This document shows, one piece after another, positions 20,055 through 29,237 of a DNA stretch of 64,000 nt. Position 1 is the stretch's first letter. Every line of letters starts with the position of its first letter. The stretch is taken from the NCBI RefSeq assembly GCF_000763315.1, contig NZ_JPST01000005.1, positions 62,001-126,000 of the forward strand, in the 5' to 3' direction. The position numbers and the translations under genes were made by a program. The stretch comes from Thermoactinomyces daqus. GTDB taxonomy: Bacteria > Bacillota > Bacilli > Thermoactinomycetales > Thermoactinomycetaceae. A model generated the notes under the pieces. It did no database searches. It saw nothing but the letters and a program-made list of their open reading frames with translations, and was not told where the DNA came from.

Positions 20055-20388
20055 CCGATTGCCCCCTTTTTTCAAAGTTAAAATAATTTATAGTTTAGAC
20101 CAAAAAATGGTCGTAAACCCATCTTTAGGAAGTATGATCTAAATCTTATAAACAATTCGGCTTCAACATTCCGCTTATCAAGCTCTTCCATGCTCTCCTC
20201 CGCTCCTCTTCTGTTTATCGCAACGTAATCGCCTCATTTCAGACAATTTACTCTTCAATACTTATCAAATTTTAGCCGCATATTTATATTTAACCCATAA
20301 TTCAACGATTTGTAAAGGGTTATGTTTTGATAATTGACATGAAACTCTGCTAATATGGAGACCTGATCAGGTCCCCATTTGTGTTTTA
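20055..20388. other. Intergenic region between the two oppA copies
   Basis: No gene. The right end has a palindrome GGGGACCTGATCAGGTCTCC (about 20361-20381) just after the second oppA stop, likely a weak terminator without a T run. The remaining AT-rich DNA probably holds the promoter of the downstream oppA-oppBCDF unit. Confidence 0.4.
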
Positions 20389-22038
20389 CTATTTTTTGTT
20401 GGTAATATAACCCCACTTCAGGCTGTATTCGGCGCCAAACGGATGACGGTAAACATCTTTCACATACGGTTTCTGAATATAGGATTTGCCACCGTAGAAG
20501 AGGGGAATGAAAGCGGCCTGTCCTTCCCCGTCAGTCCCGACCAGGATCTTCTCCGCCTGGCTCAGATCCTGATACTCTTGGTGTTCATCCGTTTCCTGCT
20601 TCGCCTTTTCCACCAATTGATCATATTGGGCGTTGGAGAAATGGGAGTAGTTCATCGGGTTGTTGCTTTCGAAAATCTCAAAGAATTGCATGGGATCATC
20701 ATAATCCGCACTCCAACCGAGCATCATCATATCATAATTGCCCGTCTCCGCCCGTTGCAGGTGCACTTTCCATGTCGGGGAATCCAAATTGATATCCCAG
20801 CCCAGTGTTTGCCGCAGCTGTTCTTTGATATTGACCGCCACATTCCGTCTGGCCGTCGTATCATATCCAATCATCACAATATTTCTTGGCGGCTGGCTGA
20901 GCCCCAATTCTTGCAAACCTTCTTTAAACAGTTTTTGCGCTTGTGCCACATTGGTTCCCACTACTTCGCCGCCGGCGCGGAAAGATTTGTTCGCCTCGCC
21001 TTTCATCGAAGGCGGAACCAGTGAACCGGCCGGGCTCGATCCGTCTTTGAGAATACGGTTGGCAATCTGGTCGCGGTCAAGCGCCAGGGTGATCGCTTTC
21101 CGTATTTTGTCATTTTTGAAAAATGGATTTTTTTGGTTTAATAGAATATAGTAAACGCCTGCCTGTTTGACACTGACAAAATCCGGCGTTTGTTTATAGG
21201 CATCGACAAATGCGTCATTGAGCGGTACAATGTCAAGCTGTCCGGCGTTGTACATGTTGATTCCGGTGGCCAAATCCTTAATGATGTTGATTTCCACCGT
21301 TTTCAGGCTGACGCTGTTGCTATCCCAATAATTGTTGTCATTTCTCTGCAAGACCAATTTTTGCGGAGTCCAACTCTCCACAACAAACGGGCCGTCAAAT
21401 ACCATCTTGTCCACTTCGGTCCCGTATTTCGATCCGTATTTTTCCACAATATCCTGACGCTGCGGCAGGTATACCGTCATTGTGATCATGCTGATAAAAT
21501 TGAGCATCGGCTTTTCCAGCGTGACCTCAAGCGTATGTTTGTCCAAAACTTTGATCCCTACTTGCGAAGCGCTCGCTTTCCCCTCATTATATTTTTGAGC
21601 GTTTTTGATGGGGTAGAGGGCATACGCATATTGGGAAGCTGTTTTCGGGTCAAGTGCGCGAAGCCAGGCATATCGGAAATCATCCGCTGTCACCGGCTGA
21701 CCGTCACTCCAGTTCGCATCGTCCCGAAGATGGAAAGTATAGGTTTTTTTATCGGGGCTCACTTCATAATGCGTGGCAATTCCGTTTTCAGGCTGATTGT
21801 CCTGACCCTCGCGCATCAGCCCTTCCTGAATGTTATTGAGGATGTTCATCGACGAAACGTCAGTAGCCCGCGCACTGTCCAGGATGGGAATATCACCGGT
21901 ATCAGCAATGCGGAGTATCTGATCCTTGCTCAATTGTTCACTGCCGGAAGCTCCGTTTTGTTGAAAAGAGCAACCGGTTAGCGCTAAACTGATCGAGGCG
22001 GCAACTCCAACAATGCTTTTCCATTTCTTACTGATCAA
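20389..22038 (-). CDS. Oligopeptide-binding lipoprotein, OppA paralogue (second copy)
   Basis: A 549-residue family 5 solute-binding protein. The signal peptide ends at the lipobox SLALTGC. It shares the whole architecture of the neighbouring OppA, such as YTFHLRDDANWSDGQPVTAD, YLPQRQDIVEKYGSKYG and GWSADYDDPMQFFEIF, indicating tandem duplication followed by divergence. It probably delivers a different peptide range to the same OppBCDF permease. Promoter expected upstream of 22038; start ATG follows AAAGGAGGGTTTAATTTG. Confidence 0.9.
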   Translation of the reverse strand: MISKKWKSIVGVAASISLALTGCSFQQNGASGSEQLSKDQILRIADTGDIPILDSARATDVSSMNILNNIQEGLMREGQDNQPENGIATHYEVSPDKKTYTFHLRDDANWSDGQPVTADDFRYAWLRALDPKTASQYAYALYPIKNAQKYNEGKASASQVGIKVLDKHTLEVTLEKPMLNFISMITMTVYLPQRQDIVEKYGSKYGTEVDKMVFDGPFVVESWTPQKLVLQRNDNNYWDSNSVSLKTVEINIIKDLATGINMYNAGQLDIVPLNDAFVDAYKQTPDFVSVKQAGVYYILLNQKNPFFKNDKIRKAITLALDRDQIANRILKDGSSPAGSLVPPSMKGEANKSFRAGGEVVGTNVAQAQKLFKEGLQELGLSQPPRNIVMIGYDTTARRNVAVNIKEQLRQTLGWDINLDSPTWKVHLQRAETGNYDMMMLGWSADYDDPMQFFEIFESNNPMNYSHFSNAQYDQLVEKAKQETDEHQEYQDLSQAEKILVGTDGEGQAAFIPLFYGGKSYIQKPYVKDVYRHPFGAEYSLKWGYITNKK

Positions 22039-22227
22039 ATTAAACCCTCCTTTACAGTTAATTCAGTACTTTTCAGATAATTCCCTTATCGCCTCGCTAT
22101 CGTATTATTGACTTTCACATTATAAATTAATTAGTTGTAATAGAAAAGACAATAACTTAATAATAGAAATAAAAGCATTAACGTTTCACATAATATACAA
22201 AAAGATCCGACAGATGGAGGAGCAAAA

Positions 22228-22587
22228 ATGACACAAAAAAAAGCCATCGTCCGCTACATGACAGCGGTTATGGCCATCTTTTTCATCATCACCCTGGTCA
22301 TTGCCCCGAAAAACAAGCTGGCATGGAGTAACCATTTATTTCTATTCGGACTATTGTTTCTCACTATTTCCGCATCTATTTTTGTAATCCGTGGCGGTTT
22401 TTTTCATAACTTTGCCAAGGCTTTCAAAAAATTCAACCGTATCGGCCGCGAGCATGAATTCGCAACGCAACCGGATGAAAAGGCAATGTCCAGGCGCGAT
22501 GCGGGACTGCGTACCGTGCAGACGGGCTCTTTTTTGGTCGCACTCATCCTCATCGGTTTATCCATATTGCTGCTTTATTCCAGATAA
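22228..22587 (+). CDS. DUF3899-type small membrane protein
   Basis: A 119-residue protein with three hydrophobic segments (about residues 12-30, 38-55 and 98-117) and a basic cytoplasmic stretch with RGGFFHNFAKAFKKFNR, the pattern of DUF3899 membrane proteins in Firmicutes. Function unknown. ATG follows GATGGAGGAGC. Its last codons overlap the end of the convergent DUF1450 gene by 13 bases. Confidence 0.65.
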   Translation: MTQKKAIVRYMTAVMAIFFIITLVIAPKNKLAWSNHLFLFGLLFLTISASIFVIRGGFFHNFAKAFKKFNRIGREHEFATQPDEKAMSRRDAGLRTVQTGSFLVALILIGLSILLLYSR

Positions 22588-22823
22588 TTTGAAAGTTCGC
22601 GGACAATCTCTTCATACAGTTCCTCAGGGGTGTCCGCTTCAACCGGCTTGTAATCGATCAAGGCGAAAAACGAACTTCCACAGCGGCCGCAGTAGCCCAA
22701 ACACCGCTCCGCTTTGACTTTTATGTATGGATGTTTATGGTTTTTCAGTTGATAATATGCCGATAAGGAGCCACTGACCAAATTGGAGATGCAAAATTCC
22801 ACTACGATTTCCCTTTTTTCCAC
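22575..22823 (-). CDS. DUF1450 family protein (YuzB paralogue)
   Basis: An 82-residue protein with VEFCISNL near the start and ERCLGYCGRCGSSFF in the middle, the same Cys layout as YuzB at 9503. Initiation is by GTG at 22823 with GGGGAAG upstream. Function unknown; a small thioredoxin-like metal or Fe-S site is plausible. It sits between the RiPP locus terminator and the DUF3899 gene and is probably not part of the RiPP pathway. Confidence 0.72.
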   Translation of the reverse strand: MEKREIVVEFCISNLVSGSLSAYYQLKNHKHPYIKVKAERCLGYCGRCGSSFFALIDYKPVEADTPEELYEEIVRELSNYLE

Positions 22824-22907
22824 GGCATCTTCCCCTTTTTTTCAGGGATTAATTTCATTGTATCATTTTTTGATTGCAGAGGAGGGTGAATTTAAATCAA
22901 CAATACC

Positions 22908-22972
22908 AAAACCCCTCTGAAGCGAAAATCACAGCATTGTCGGGATCACGTTCGCTTAAGAGGGGTTTTGCC
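22908..22972. terminator. Large inverted repeat closing the RiPP tailoring operon
   Basis: AAACCCCTCTGAAGCGAA (from 22909) pairs with TTCGCTTAAGAGGGGTTT (to about 22968), with one internal mismatch and a 24-base loop. T stretches on both sides make it a bidirectional terminator, placed after the leftward tailoring operon. Confidence 0.65.
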
Positions 22973-23014
22973 TGTTTGCACAAGCATCCGCTGACCGGGT
23001 CAGGCTGACATCCT

Positions 23015-24193
23015 TCAGCTGACAGGGTGGATCGTGAACGGTTGCAGGAGAATATGCGGGGAACCGAGTGTCACGGGCAAGTTGTTTTGACCGTTCTTGT
23101 CGCATCCGAAGACAGGATTGTAAAACCTCAACTCATTGGACAATTTCTCAACTTTCATCATAACGTCCATCTTATTTCCTTTAATATCAAAACGACGCAC
23201 AATCTCATCCGTTAACCGGCCGTTGCGAATGATCCTTCCATAGGCAGGGCGGATGATAAAGTTCAGGCCCAACGAACCTCCTCCCCATGTCCCGATACAA
23301 TAAATCCCATGTTCAATCCCCTCAACCAACTGCTTAAACGTCCAATTGCCCTGATCCGCATACGTGACTGACATCCTGGGCAATGTTTTTTCTCCATCAG
23401 GGGTGCGCCTTCCATGCCCGGCCCCCGGTGCCTGACATCGCTTCTGCGTTTCCCGGTTGTGCAACAGATCATTCCAAATGCCTTGCTTAACCAACTGGAC
23501 ACGTCTCGCCCGTTCACCCTCGTGGTCCATTTCATAACTAGCACGATGCCCCGGCAATGTGGGATCATCATACACATCCAACGGGTATCTCGTCCATTGG
23601 TAACCAAGCCGGTATCCATGCGGCAACATATAATCCAGATAATTATCCGCCTCGGAGGAGTGGCCAATGCACTCATGGATCAACTGTGAGGCCAGCCACG
23701 GGTCCAACAGCAGAGGCAACTTAACAGCTTCTTTCAGCGCTTCTCCAACCACTGCCGCTTCGATCTCAGGCAGGATATCTTCATGAATCGCTCTGTTTAG
23801 ATTCAGGTTCCATTCTTCGACACAAGTGGACTGCCAAATCACCGGTATCGACGCCGATCGTCCCCGGACGAAAAGATGAATGAGCACGCCAATTTCACGA
23901 GGGGAAAAGTGGGGCCTTTCCATATGCCAAAGTAAACTCTGCTGTGACCGGATGGTGATTCTATAGTATTCAATCCTCTTCCGCACAGAACGGAGAGATA
24001 CATCCAAAGCCTCTGCACACGAGGTCAGCTTCTCTTCCAGCCATGCAAACGATTTCAACCCTTGATATCCCTGCCGGGGATCTGATTGCAGCCGGGTGAT
24101 GCGCTTCGTTTGCGATTCAAAATAAACCGTTCTGTAAAAACGCCAATGGTTCGCCGCTGATCCCCTCAATGTTCCGGGTTCCTCACGCCGCAT
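23015..24193 (-). CDS. TldD-family metalloprotease in RiPP locus
   Basis: A 392-residue TldD/PmbA-family protein. The metal motif is HECIGHSSEADN (His near 173 and 178, matching HExxGH), followed at about 295-310 by GTWGGGSLGLNFIIRPAYG, equivalent to the conserved Gly-rich C-terminal region. TldD/TldE heterodimers mature microcin B17 and other RiPPs by cutting unfolded leader peptides. No TldE partner is encoded in the window, so it may act as a homodimer or with a partner elsewhere. It is shorter than the usual 450-480 residues. Its ATG lies 28 bases inside the end of the arginase-like gene, so it is translationally coupled and last in the operon. Confidence 0.85.
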   Translation of the reverse strand: MRREEPGTLRGSAANHWRFYRTVYFESQTKRITRLQSDPRQGYQGLKSFAWLEEKLTSCAEALDVSLRSVRKRIEYYRITIRSQQSLLWHMERPHFSPREIGVLIHLFVRGRSASIPVIWQSTCVEEWNLNLNRAIHEDILPEIEAAVVGEALKEAVKLPLLLDPWLASQLIHECIGHSSEADNYLDYMLPHGYRLGYQWTRYPLDVYDDPTLPGHRASYEMDHEGERARRVQLVKQGIWNDLLHNRETQKRCQAPGAGHGRRTPDGEKTLPRMSVTYADQGNWTFKQLVEGIEHGIYCIGTWGGGSLGLNFIIRPAYGRIIRNGRLTDEIVRRFDIKGNKMDVMMKVEKLSNELRFYNPVFGCDKNGQNNLPVTLGSPHILLQPFTIHPVS

Positions 24194-25419
24194 AACTCTT
24201 TTTCCAGCTCCCTGAACTTTTCTGCCTCCGACAACATCCCGAGTTCGCCCGCGGCCACAGCTCCAACCTTGTATGCTTCCAGGCGCAAAGGCAATTCTTT
24301 CAGGCAGCGTTCAACCGTACGTAAACTCCGCTCAAACTGGCCCGACTTACATTCGCACAAAGCCCGGAGCGAGAGACTGTGGGCCTGAATCGTATCAACC
24401 AATTGGCCTTCCGCCCTGCTGAACCATTGAATTGCCTGCTCATACTGTTTCCGCCCCATATGGAACAGCCCAATCGAGTACGCTGCCCAAGTGGCGCGAT
24501 CTCCCGATTCCACTGCTCTTTGATAATACCTTTCAGCTTCTGCGATGTCCGATAAGGCCAGCGCCAGAAGCGCCCGAAGTGACCAACCGGGCCCTTCCAA
24601 CGGTTGCAATTCGTCCTGGCACAAACGCTGAAACAGCGCCCGATCCAATGAACGTTTGCCAGCGATTACGCTCATGCTTTGCTCCGCATGTCCTTGACTT
24701 GATCGCCGTCGGCTAAGCGAACGAAGCGTGCAACCCCACTTATTGGCGACAGCTTCCCCCAACCATCTGCAGGAACGAGGCAGAAAACCACTGGAAATGG
24801 AATATGTCATCGTCGGTTCACCGTTGCCCATCCCCTCTCTTCTTAATGTCTCAACCACTTCGTCTACACCGTGAACAATTTGTCCCTTCTCTTCATAAAA
24901 ATAATCCAAATCAATGTCGATTTTAGCATCCGGATCCAACCCAAGCTTGTGAATCCGGCGCAAAGTGGTAATCTCCACCTGCATCCCCGCCACTTGTGCC
25001 GATGCCGAATGCGGATTCACTTTGAAAGTGTTTTTCACTTCTTCTCCGTGCCCCGGAACAAGTGACAACAAGTCCCACAACACATGCCCCAGCGCAGCAA
25101 CGGAAACGGGCTTGGGCTCGGGATAAACCCAAATGACCCGTTTGACCAGGTTCAAAGCGGTGGTCGCGTAGAGAAAATTATCCAAACCATACGCAAACAA
25201 GTCGTCATCACGAAACGGGATATCTCGGTTCAATAACCGCAAATCTTTCCAGTTCAAACCCTGTTCCCGAATCCGCCTCATCTGTGCCTTTTCTATTTTT
25301 TTCAGATCGAGATGGCGATCGAAGTAAATGAGCGTTTCATTGTCATATCCTGTTTCATGCCAATGCGCCAACACCTCTCCATGCTCCTCAAATGTATAAA
25401 TCGTCCGTTTCCCCATCAT
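24166..25419 (-). CDS. UPF0489 peptide-arginase-like protein with C-terminal TPR repeats
   Basis: A 417-residue protein. Residues 1-225 resemble UPF0489, an arginase-fold family: a DRHLD motif (Asp34, His36, Asp38) matches the arginase DxHxD manganese ligands, and IDIDLDYF (Asp168, 170, 172) matches the second metal motif. Residues about 270-410 are TPR-like helical repeats (YYQRAVESGDRATWAAYSIG, YEQAIQWFSRAEG). UPF0489 members in RiPP clusters, such as OspR of the landornamide pathway, are reported to hydrolyse peptide Arg to ornithine. The precursor here has one Arg in each repeat, so that role fits; the TPR part may hold the peptide or a partner. Its ATG overlaps the stop of the upstream gene. 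Confidence 0.78.
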   Translation of the reverse strand: MMGKRTIYTFEEHGEVLAHWHETGYDNETLIYFDRHLDLKKIEKAQMRRIREQGLNWKDLRLLNRDIPFRDDDLFAYGLDNFLYATTALNLVKRVIWVYPEPKPVSVAALGHVLWDLLSLVPGHGEEVKNTFKVNPHSASAQVAGMQVEITTLRRIHKLGLDPDAKIDIDLDYFYEEKGQIVHGVDEVVETLRREGMGNGEPTMTYSISSGFLPRSCRWLGEAVANKWGCTLRSLSRRRSSQGHAEQSMSVIAGKRSLDRALFQRLCQDELQPLEGPGWSLRALLALALSDIAEAERYYQRAVESGDRATWAAYSIGLFHMGRKQYEQAIQWFSRAEGQLVDTIQAHSLSLRALCECKSGQFERSLRTVERCLKELPLRLEAYKVGAVAAGELGMLSEAEKFRELEKELCGVRNPEH

Positions 25420-26237
25420 CCAATTAACCCCAGCCGCAAGAATTTCTCCATCGCATCATTCAGTTCTTCTTCTGATATTTGATAAGTCTCCATCCATTCA
25501 TTGGCCCATTTTGTGATCTCCTCCGCTCTCCCCAGTTCGATAAGCCGGGCGATGAACGGGTTAATCGGTCCTTTAATGAATTGATCCTTCGCTGCAGCGT
25601 ACAAATAGAGAGTCCGTCCTTGCGAATCTCCGTGAACCTTTCTATTGGCCAAAGCCGACGCGATTTGATCAGGGTAGGATTGAATGGCGTAGAAACATGA
25701 ATCGTTTTTGCGAATCAAGTTCGTCTTGATGCAGAAATTGGGGTGCTTGTTGACAACCAAAATCGAAAGCATCACAGTTAAAAATTCATGAGTAAGAAGA
25801 AGCCGGTTATTGGGTGATTCCCTCAGAAAATCTTCCTGCTCCATCATAAAGCCGTAAAAAGCTTCCTCAACACACAAACCCACACCGCTAAACGGGAGTT
25901 CGCGATATTCCTCAAAATGGGGCGATTCCATAAATTGATACATCAGCTCATACCGATCATAACCCATCCGCTCCAGTTCCTGAAAAACGCCCGGATAAGA
26001 ACCCTTTAAGCCACCGCTGATTTCCAGGTTTCCCGACAGCAGGTTTCGGCAGATATTTTTGGCCGTCGCACACAGTTCCTCATGATCGATGGTGGCAAGC
26101 TGCCGCAACTCCCCGTCGGACAACTGCAACTTGTCATACCTTCCTTCCAAAAACGCCTGCCGATATGAACGATGGTAAAGCAAACCATATAAAGCCCGAT
26201 GCAAACCGATGCTTTCTCCCTTTATTGCCCCATCCAT
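25416..26237 (-). CDS. Putative MNIO partner / leader-recognition protein
   Basis: A 273-residue soluble protein I cannot assign to a named family with certainty. The N-terminal 70 residues (YRQAFLEGRYDKLQLSDGEL, ATIDHEEL) are helical and resemble the small recognition domains of proteins encoded next to DUF692/MNIO enzymes (HvfC-like, LigA-like). The C-terminal half is alpha-rich without obvious catalytic residues. MNIO enzymes usually need such a partner to bind the precursor leader. It overlaps the end of the MNIO gene by 16 bases and the start of the arginase gene by 4, so all three are translationally coupled. The partner role is inferred from position and fold impression. Confidence 0.55.
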   Translation of the reverse strand: MDGAIKGESIGLHRALYGLLYHRSYRQAFLEGRYDKLQLSDGELRQLATIDHEELCATAKNICRNLLSGNLEISGGLKGSYPGVFQELERMGYDRYELMYQFMESPHFEEYRELPFSGVGLCVEEAFYGFMMEQEDFLRESPNNRLLLTHEFLTVMLSILVVNKHPNFCIKTNLIRKNDSCFYAIQSYPDQIASALANRKVHGDSQGRTLYLYAAAKDQFIKGPINPFIARLIELGRAEEITKWANEWMETYQISEEELNDAMEKFLRLGLIG

Positions 26238-27187
26238 TTTTCCACTACCTCCTTCATGCGTTGATAATTGGGTTGCGATTTGGGAATGAGAATCCCCTCA
26301 TCCGTATACTTGGGATCTTCGTACGTAATGGCTTTCAGATTGGGGCAACGCGGAAGCATATACTCAAGCAGATCAATTTGTTCATCCAATAAAACACCAT
26401 GATGCAAGTCCCGGAATTTCCCTTTGATGATTTGGCATCCCGACAGATGGAACTCAAAGCAGTATTCGTAAGGCAAACGGTCCAGCTCTTCATACATCCG
26501 TTCTCCCGTGCGGCCCATCAACCACTAGTAGCTGAGAATATGCCCGATATCAATCGTAACAGGGGAATTCGTCTCTTCCGCTATAATCCGAAAATAGTCA
26601 TATGCGTCCATATCGCCAATATAAAAGTTGGTTCCTTCCGTAAATCCCGCAAATTCCACCGACAAAGGAGCCAGCAAATTTTCTTGGTATTCTCTGATGT
26701 TCCGAATACAGGCCTTCAAACCTTCCATCGTCATAAAAGGGGGCAGCGGAAACGGCACCGACTTCCCTTCAACTGACCACAGGCCCAAGTCTTCCACAAT
26801 CCATTTGAAATCGTAGCGCTCAATCAACCGGTTGGTAAATTCGATAATTTCCCCCTTGCGGTAATTCTCCATCGTTCCCATGTTCAAAATGGTTTGATGG
26901 AAAGCTCGCGCCTTGATTTCCGGTACTTCGGCAAAAAGACAATCATAAGCCTCAAAATATTCCTCCGCGTTCAACCGGTTTCGGTTTTTCGGCTGGAAAG
27001 CGATAAAAATGTAGTTGAATTGACCGCGGTACTGGTCAAAAAATTTTTTCATTTTCGGGGTGATTGAATCCCCTTGTCCCGAATCTCTTTGAAAACCGAT
27101 TTCTTCTCCCCAGGGCAGATCCATCCCCAAACCCAACCCCAGTTTTTCATTCACTTCAGGAAAACGGACCGATGCAACAGGACTCAT
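26222..27187 (-). pseudogene. DUF692-family multinuclear non-heme iron oxidase (MNIO), interrupted by in-frame TAG
   Basis: Read through one TAG at 26525-26527 the frame encodes about 320 residues, a normal MNIO length. Before the stop: GLGMDLPW, AFHQTIL (His ligand), WIVEDLG (Glu) and TIDIGHILSY (Asp/His). After it, in the same frame and at once: WLMGRTGERM, then CFEFHLSG and DLHHG (further His/Asp ligands) and AITYED. The termination codon is codon 221, so the short product lacks several metal ligands and should be inactive. MNIOs carry out four-electron oxidations on peptide side chains. The precursor has no Cys, so the target is not the usual Cys. Either a nonsense mutation or readthrough; CAG to TAG is one transition. 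Start ATG 27187 has GGAGAG eight bases upstream. Confidence 0.8.
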
Positions 27188-27201
27188 CAACTGATCTCTC
27201 C

Positions 27202-29145
27202 TTATGCTTGAGTGATAACTCTGCCCATACCCGCCTTGACCAAACGTTTCAGTAATTCCATGCCTTCCGCATTTTCCGTTGATGTCCGCATAACCTGTCC
27301 GGATGACTCCAGCAGCAGATCAGGAATCCGAAAAAACCGTTGCCACAACATGTCGACTATAAACGTTTGCACAGGTTGTCCGGAACGAAGAGGGGCTTGA
27401 ATCACCTTAACCCACGGCAACAACTCGATCTCTTTAATCCCGATTTCATCCCAATCATCATCCTGCCCGGAAAAACGGGCATCCGGGGGCAATTCATCAT
27501 TTTTCTGCGGTTTGACATTGCGGAAAATCGTCAAGAAATTTTGAAGTCTGGGTTCAAAAGTATCCCCGTCCACATAGTCGAAATCGTATCCCATCCGCCC
27601 CATGCCGTAATTCAGCAATTGGTTGCCGCGCAGCTTGGTTTTCGATTTGATTTTTATGTTGTATTTTTCCGGTGATTCCGTGAGATACGTTTTGGGCTCG
27701 GCCACCAACATTTGCATCACATCAATACCGATTTTGTGCGCATTGCGTATCAAAAACTCTTCCGATGCTCGCAATTCCTCTTCTGTCTCGTCCAAAATGC
27801 CTCCCATGACTGACAGTCGCAGCGGAATGTTCACCTGGTGCAAATTATCGATGATCTGCTGATAATGGGCAGCCTGCACCCCTTTATCCAGCAAGTCAAG
27901 CAGGCGTTGCGAATTCGTCTCGTATCCGACCGACATCAATACGCAACCGCGTTCCTTTAACTCCTTGCAAAATGACAGATCAAGCAAACATTCTTCCATG
28001 CGATTCCGGGTGCTGAACTGCATCCGGTATCCACGCTGGTTTAATATTCTCATCGCATGAACCACTAAACGGAGATTTGTGTTTTCATCGATGAAATTGA
28101 TCCGCTTAACCTGGTGTTTGTCCAGCAAATATTGACACTCGTCAGCGATTTGCCTGGCTGTTTTCTGTTGGTAGTTTTGCTGTTTGCGGGAGCGGTTGCC
28201 GTAGGAACAGAAAGCGCATCTGCCCCAATAACAGCCGATGCAGGTGATCAGGGAAAGGTTCACTTCCTCACTCAGATATTTGTCAAATGGCAAATCACTG
28301 AAGTCAGGGGGAGGCACATTTTGAATATGCACGGTTGAACGGGGTGAAGGTTGAGATGGAGGTGAGTCTTGCAGCCAAACCACATCGGGCACTTTTTCCT
28401 GCCCGCCCCCACCGGTCAAATATTGCCACAGACGAAGCATGGTTTCCTCTCCCGCACCTGTTCCCAAACCATCCACATATCTGCGGAATGCCGGAATATT
28501 CGCCATATCTTCATGTCTCAGCATGATTTGTTGCCCACCAAAGATCACAAACGTATCCGGGATGCAATCTTTAACCCATCTGGCTAAAAGCAAGGAGGGG
28601 AGAATCTGGCTGTAATAGGCGATGGAGACAGCAAAAACCCTGGGATTCAATCGATTGATCAACGGAATGAAAGATTCATACAAAGTGAGGGCAGCGATGT
28701 CTTCTTCAGATGGGGTCTGGTAATCCAGAGCCTTTTTCCCGATCTCATCAAGCGAAGTGATTTGCTCTTTCAAAATGGAGTTTTCCAGCAACATTTCAAT
28801 TCCCTGGCGAACAAATCTCGTATTTCGGTGGGCAACCTTTAATGAGGAGTATTGTTTATCAAAAACCTGCGAAAAAAAATCACGCTGGTTTTTCCACAAA
28901 AATTTAGCCATTTCCAGACGATATCTGTGTTGTAAATCGTTTCGCCCCTGTTTTTCCAGCAACGAAATAAACTGTCCGATCTTGTCCGCCGAGAAAAGTT
29001 GATGGCACAGCTCAATATTCAGATCCTTCTGGACCACAGGAACATCCCGTTTCCGCAAATACGAAGTGATCATGGGCAAGCTTAGGTAAGGGAATAACCG
29101 TGCTTCCGTGGTGGGGGGAAAAACGATCAGGATCTCGTCACCCAT
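27202..29145 (-). CDS. B12-binding radical SAM peptide-modifying enzyme
   Basis: A 647-residue enzyme. The N-terminal half (about 1-280) looks like a cobalamin-binding domain (FPPTTEARLFPYLSLPMITS; VFAVSIAYYSQILPS; FVIFGGQQIML). The radical SAM domain begins near 300 with TCIGCYWGRCAFCSYGN, a four-Cys stretch (about 302, 305, 310, 313); the downstream three fit a CxxxxCxxC cluster variant. RINFIDENTNLR and RLSVMGGILDETEEEL follow the expected barrel. Such enzymes perform C-methylation or other radical changes on peptides. The ATG at 29143-29145 follows GGAGGTGAGTATA; longer in-frame starts are unsupported. First tailoring gene after the precursor, 92 bases away. Confidence 0.87.
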   Translation of the reverse strand: MGDEILIVFPPTTEARLFPYLSLPMITSYLRKRDVPVVQKDLNIELCHQLFSADKIGQFISLLEKQGRNDLQHRYRLEMAKFLWKNQRDFFSQVFDKQYSSLKVAHRNTRFVRQGIEMLLENSILKEQITSLDEIGKKALDYQTPSEEDIAALTLYESFIPLINRLNPRVFAVSIAYYSQILPSLLLARWVKDCIPDTFVIFGGQQIMLRHEDMANIPAFRRYVDGLGTGAGEETMLRLWQYLTGGGGQEKVPDVVWLQDSPPSQPSPRSTVHIQNVPPPDFSDLPFDKYLSEEVNLSLITCIGCYWGRCAFCSYGNRSRKQQNYQQKTARQIADECQYLLDKHQVKRINFIDENTNLRLVVHAMRILNQRGYRMQFSTRNRMEECLLDLSFCKELKERGCVLMSVGYETNSQRLLDLLDKGVQAAHYQQIIDNLHQVNIPLRLSVMGGILDETEEELRASEEFLIRNAHKIGIDVMQMLVAEPKTYLTESPEKYNIKIKSKTKLRGNQLLNYGMGRMGYDFDYVDGDTFEPRLQNFLTIFRNVKPQKNDELPPDARFSGQDDDWDEIGIKEIELLPWVKVIQAPLRSGQPVQTFIVDMLWQRFFRIPDLLLESSGQVMRTSTENAEGMELLKRLVKAGMGRVITQA

Positions 29146-29176
29146 TATACTCACCTCCGATCTTGAATGGACTAAA

Positions 29177-29224
29177 GAAAGAAGTGTTGCATCATCCGGA
29201 TCGATGGGTTGCAACACCTCTTTC
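29177..29224 (-). promoter_or_regulatory. Attenuator hairpin between precursor and tailoring genes
   Basis: GAAAGAAGTGTTGCA at 29177-29191 pairs with TGCAACACCTCTTTC at 29210-29224 (one mismatch in 15). Read leftward the stem is followed by TTTAG. Placed between the precursor stop and the radical SAM gene, it would end most transcripts after the precursor, as in many RiPP operons. Confidence 0.72.
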
Positions 29225-29237
29225 AAAGCACTATCAA

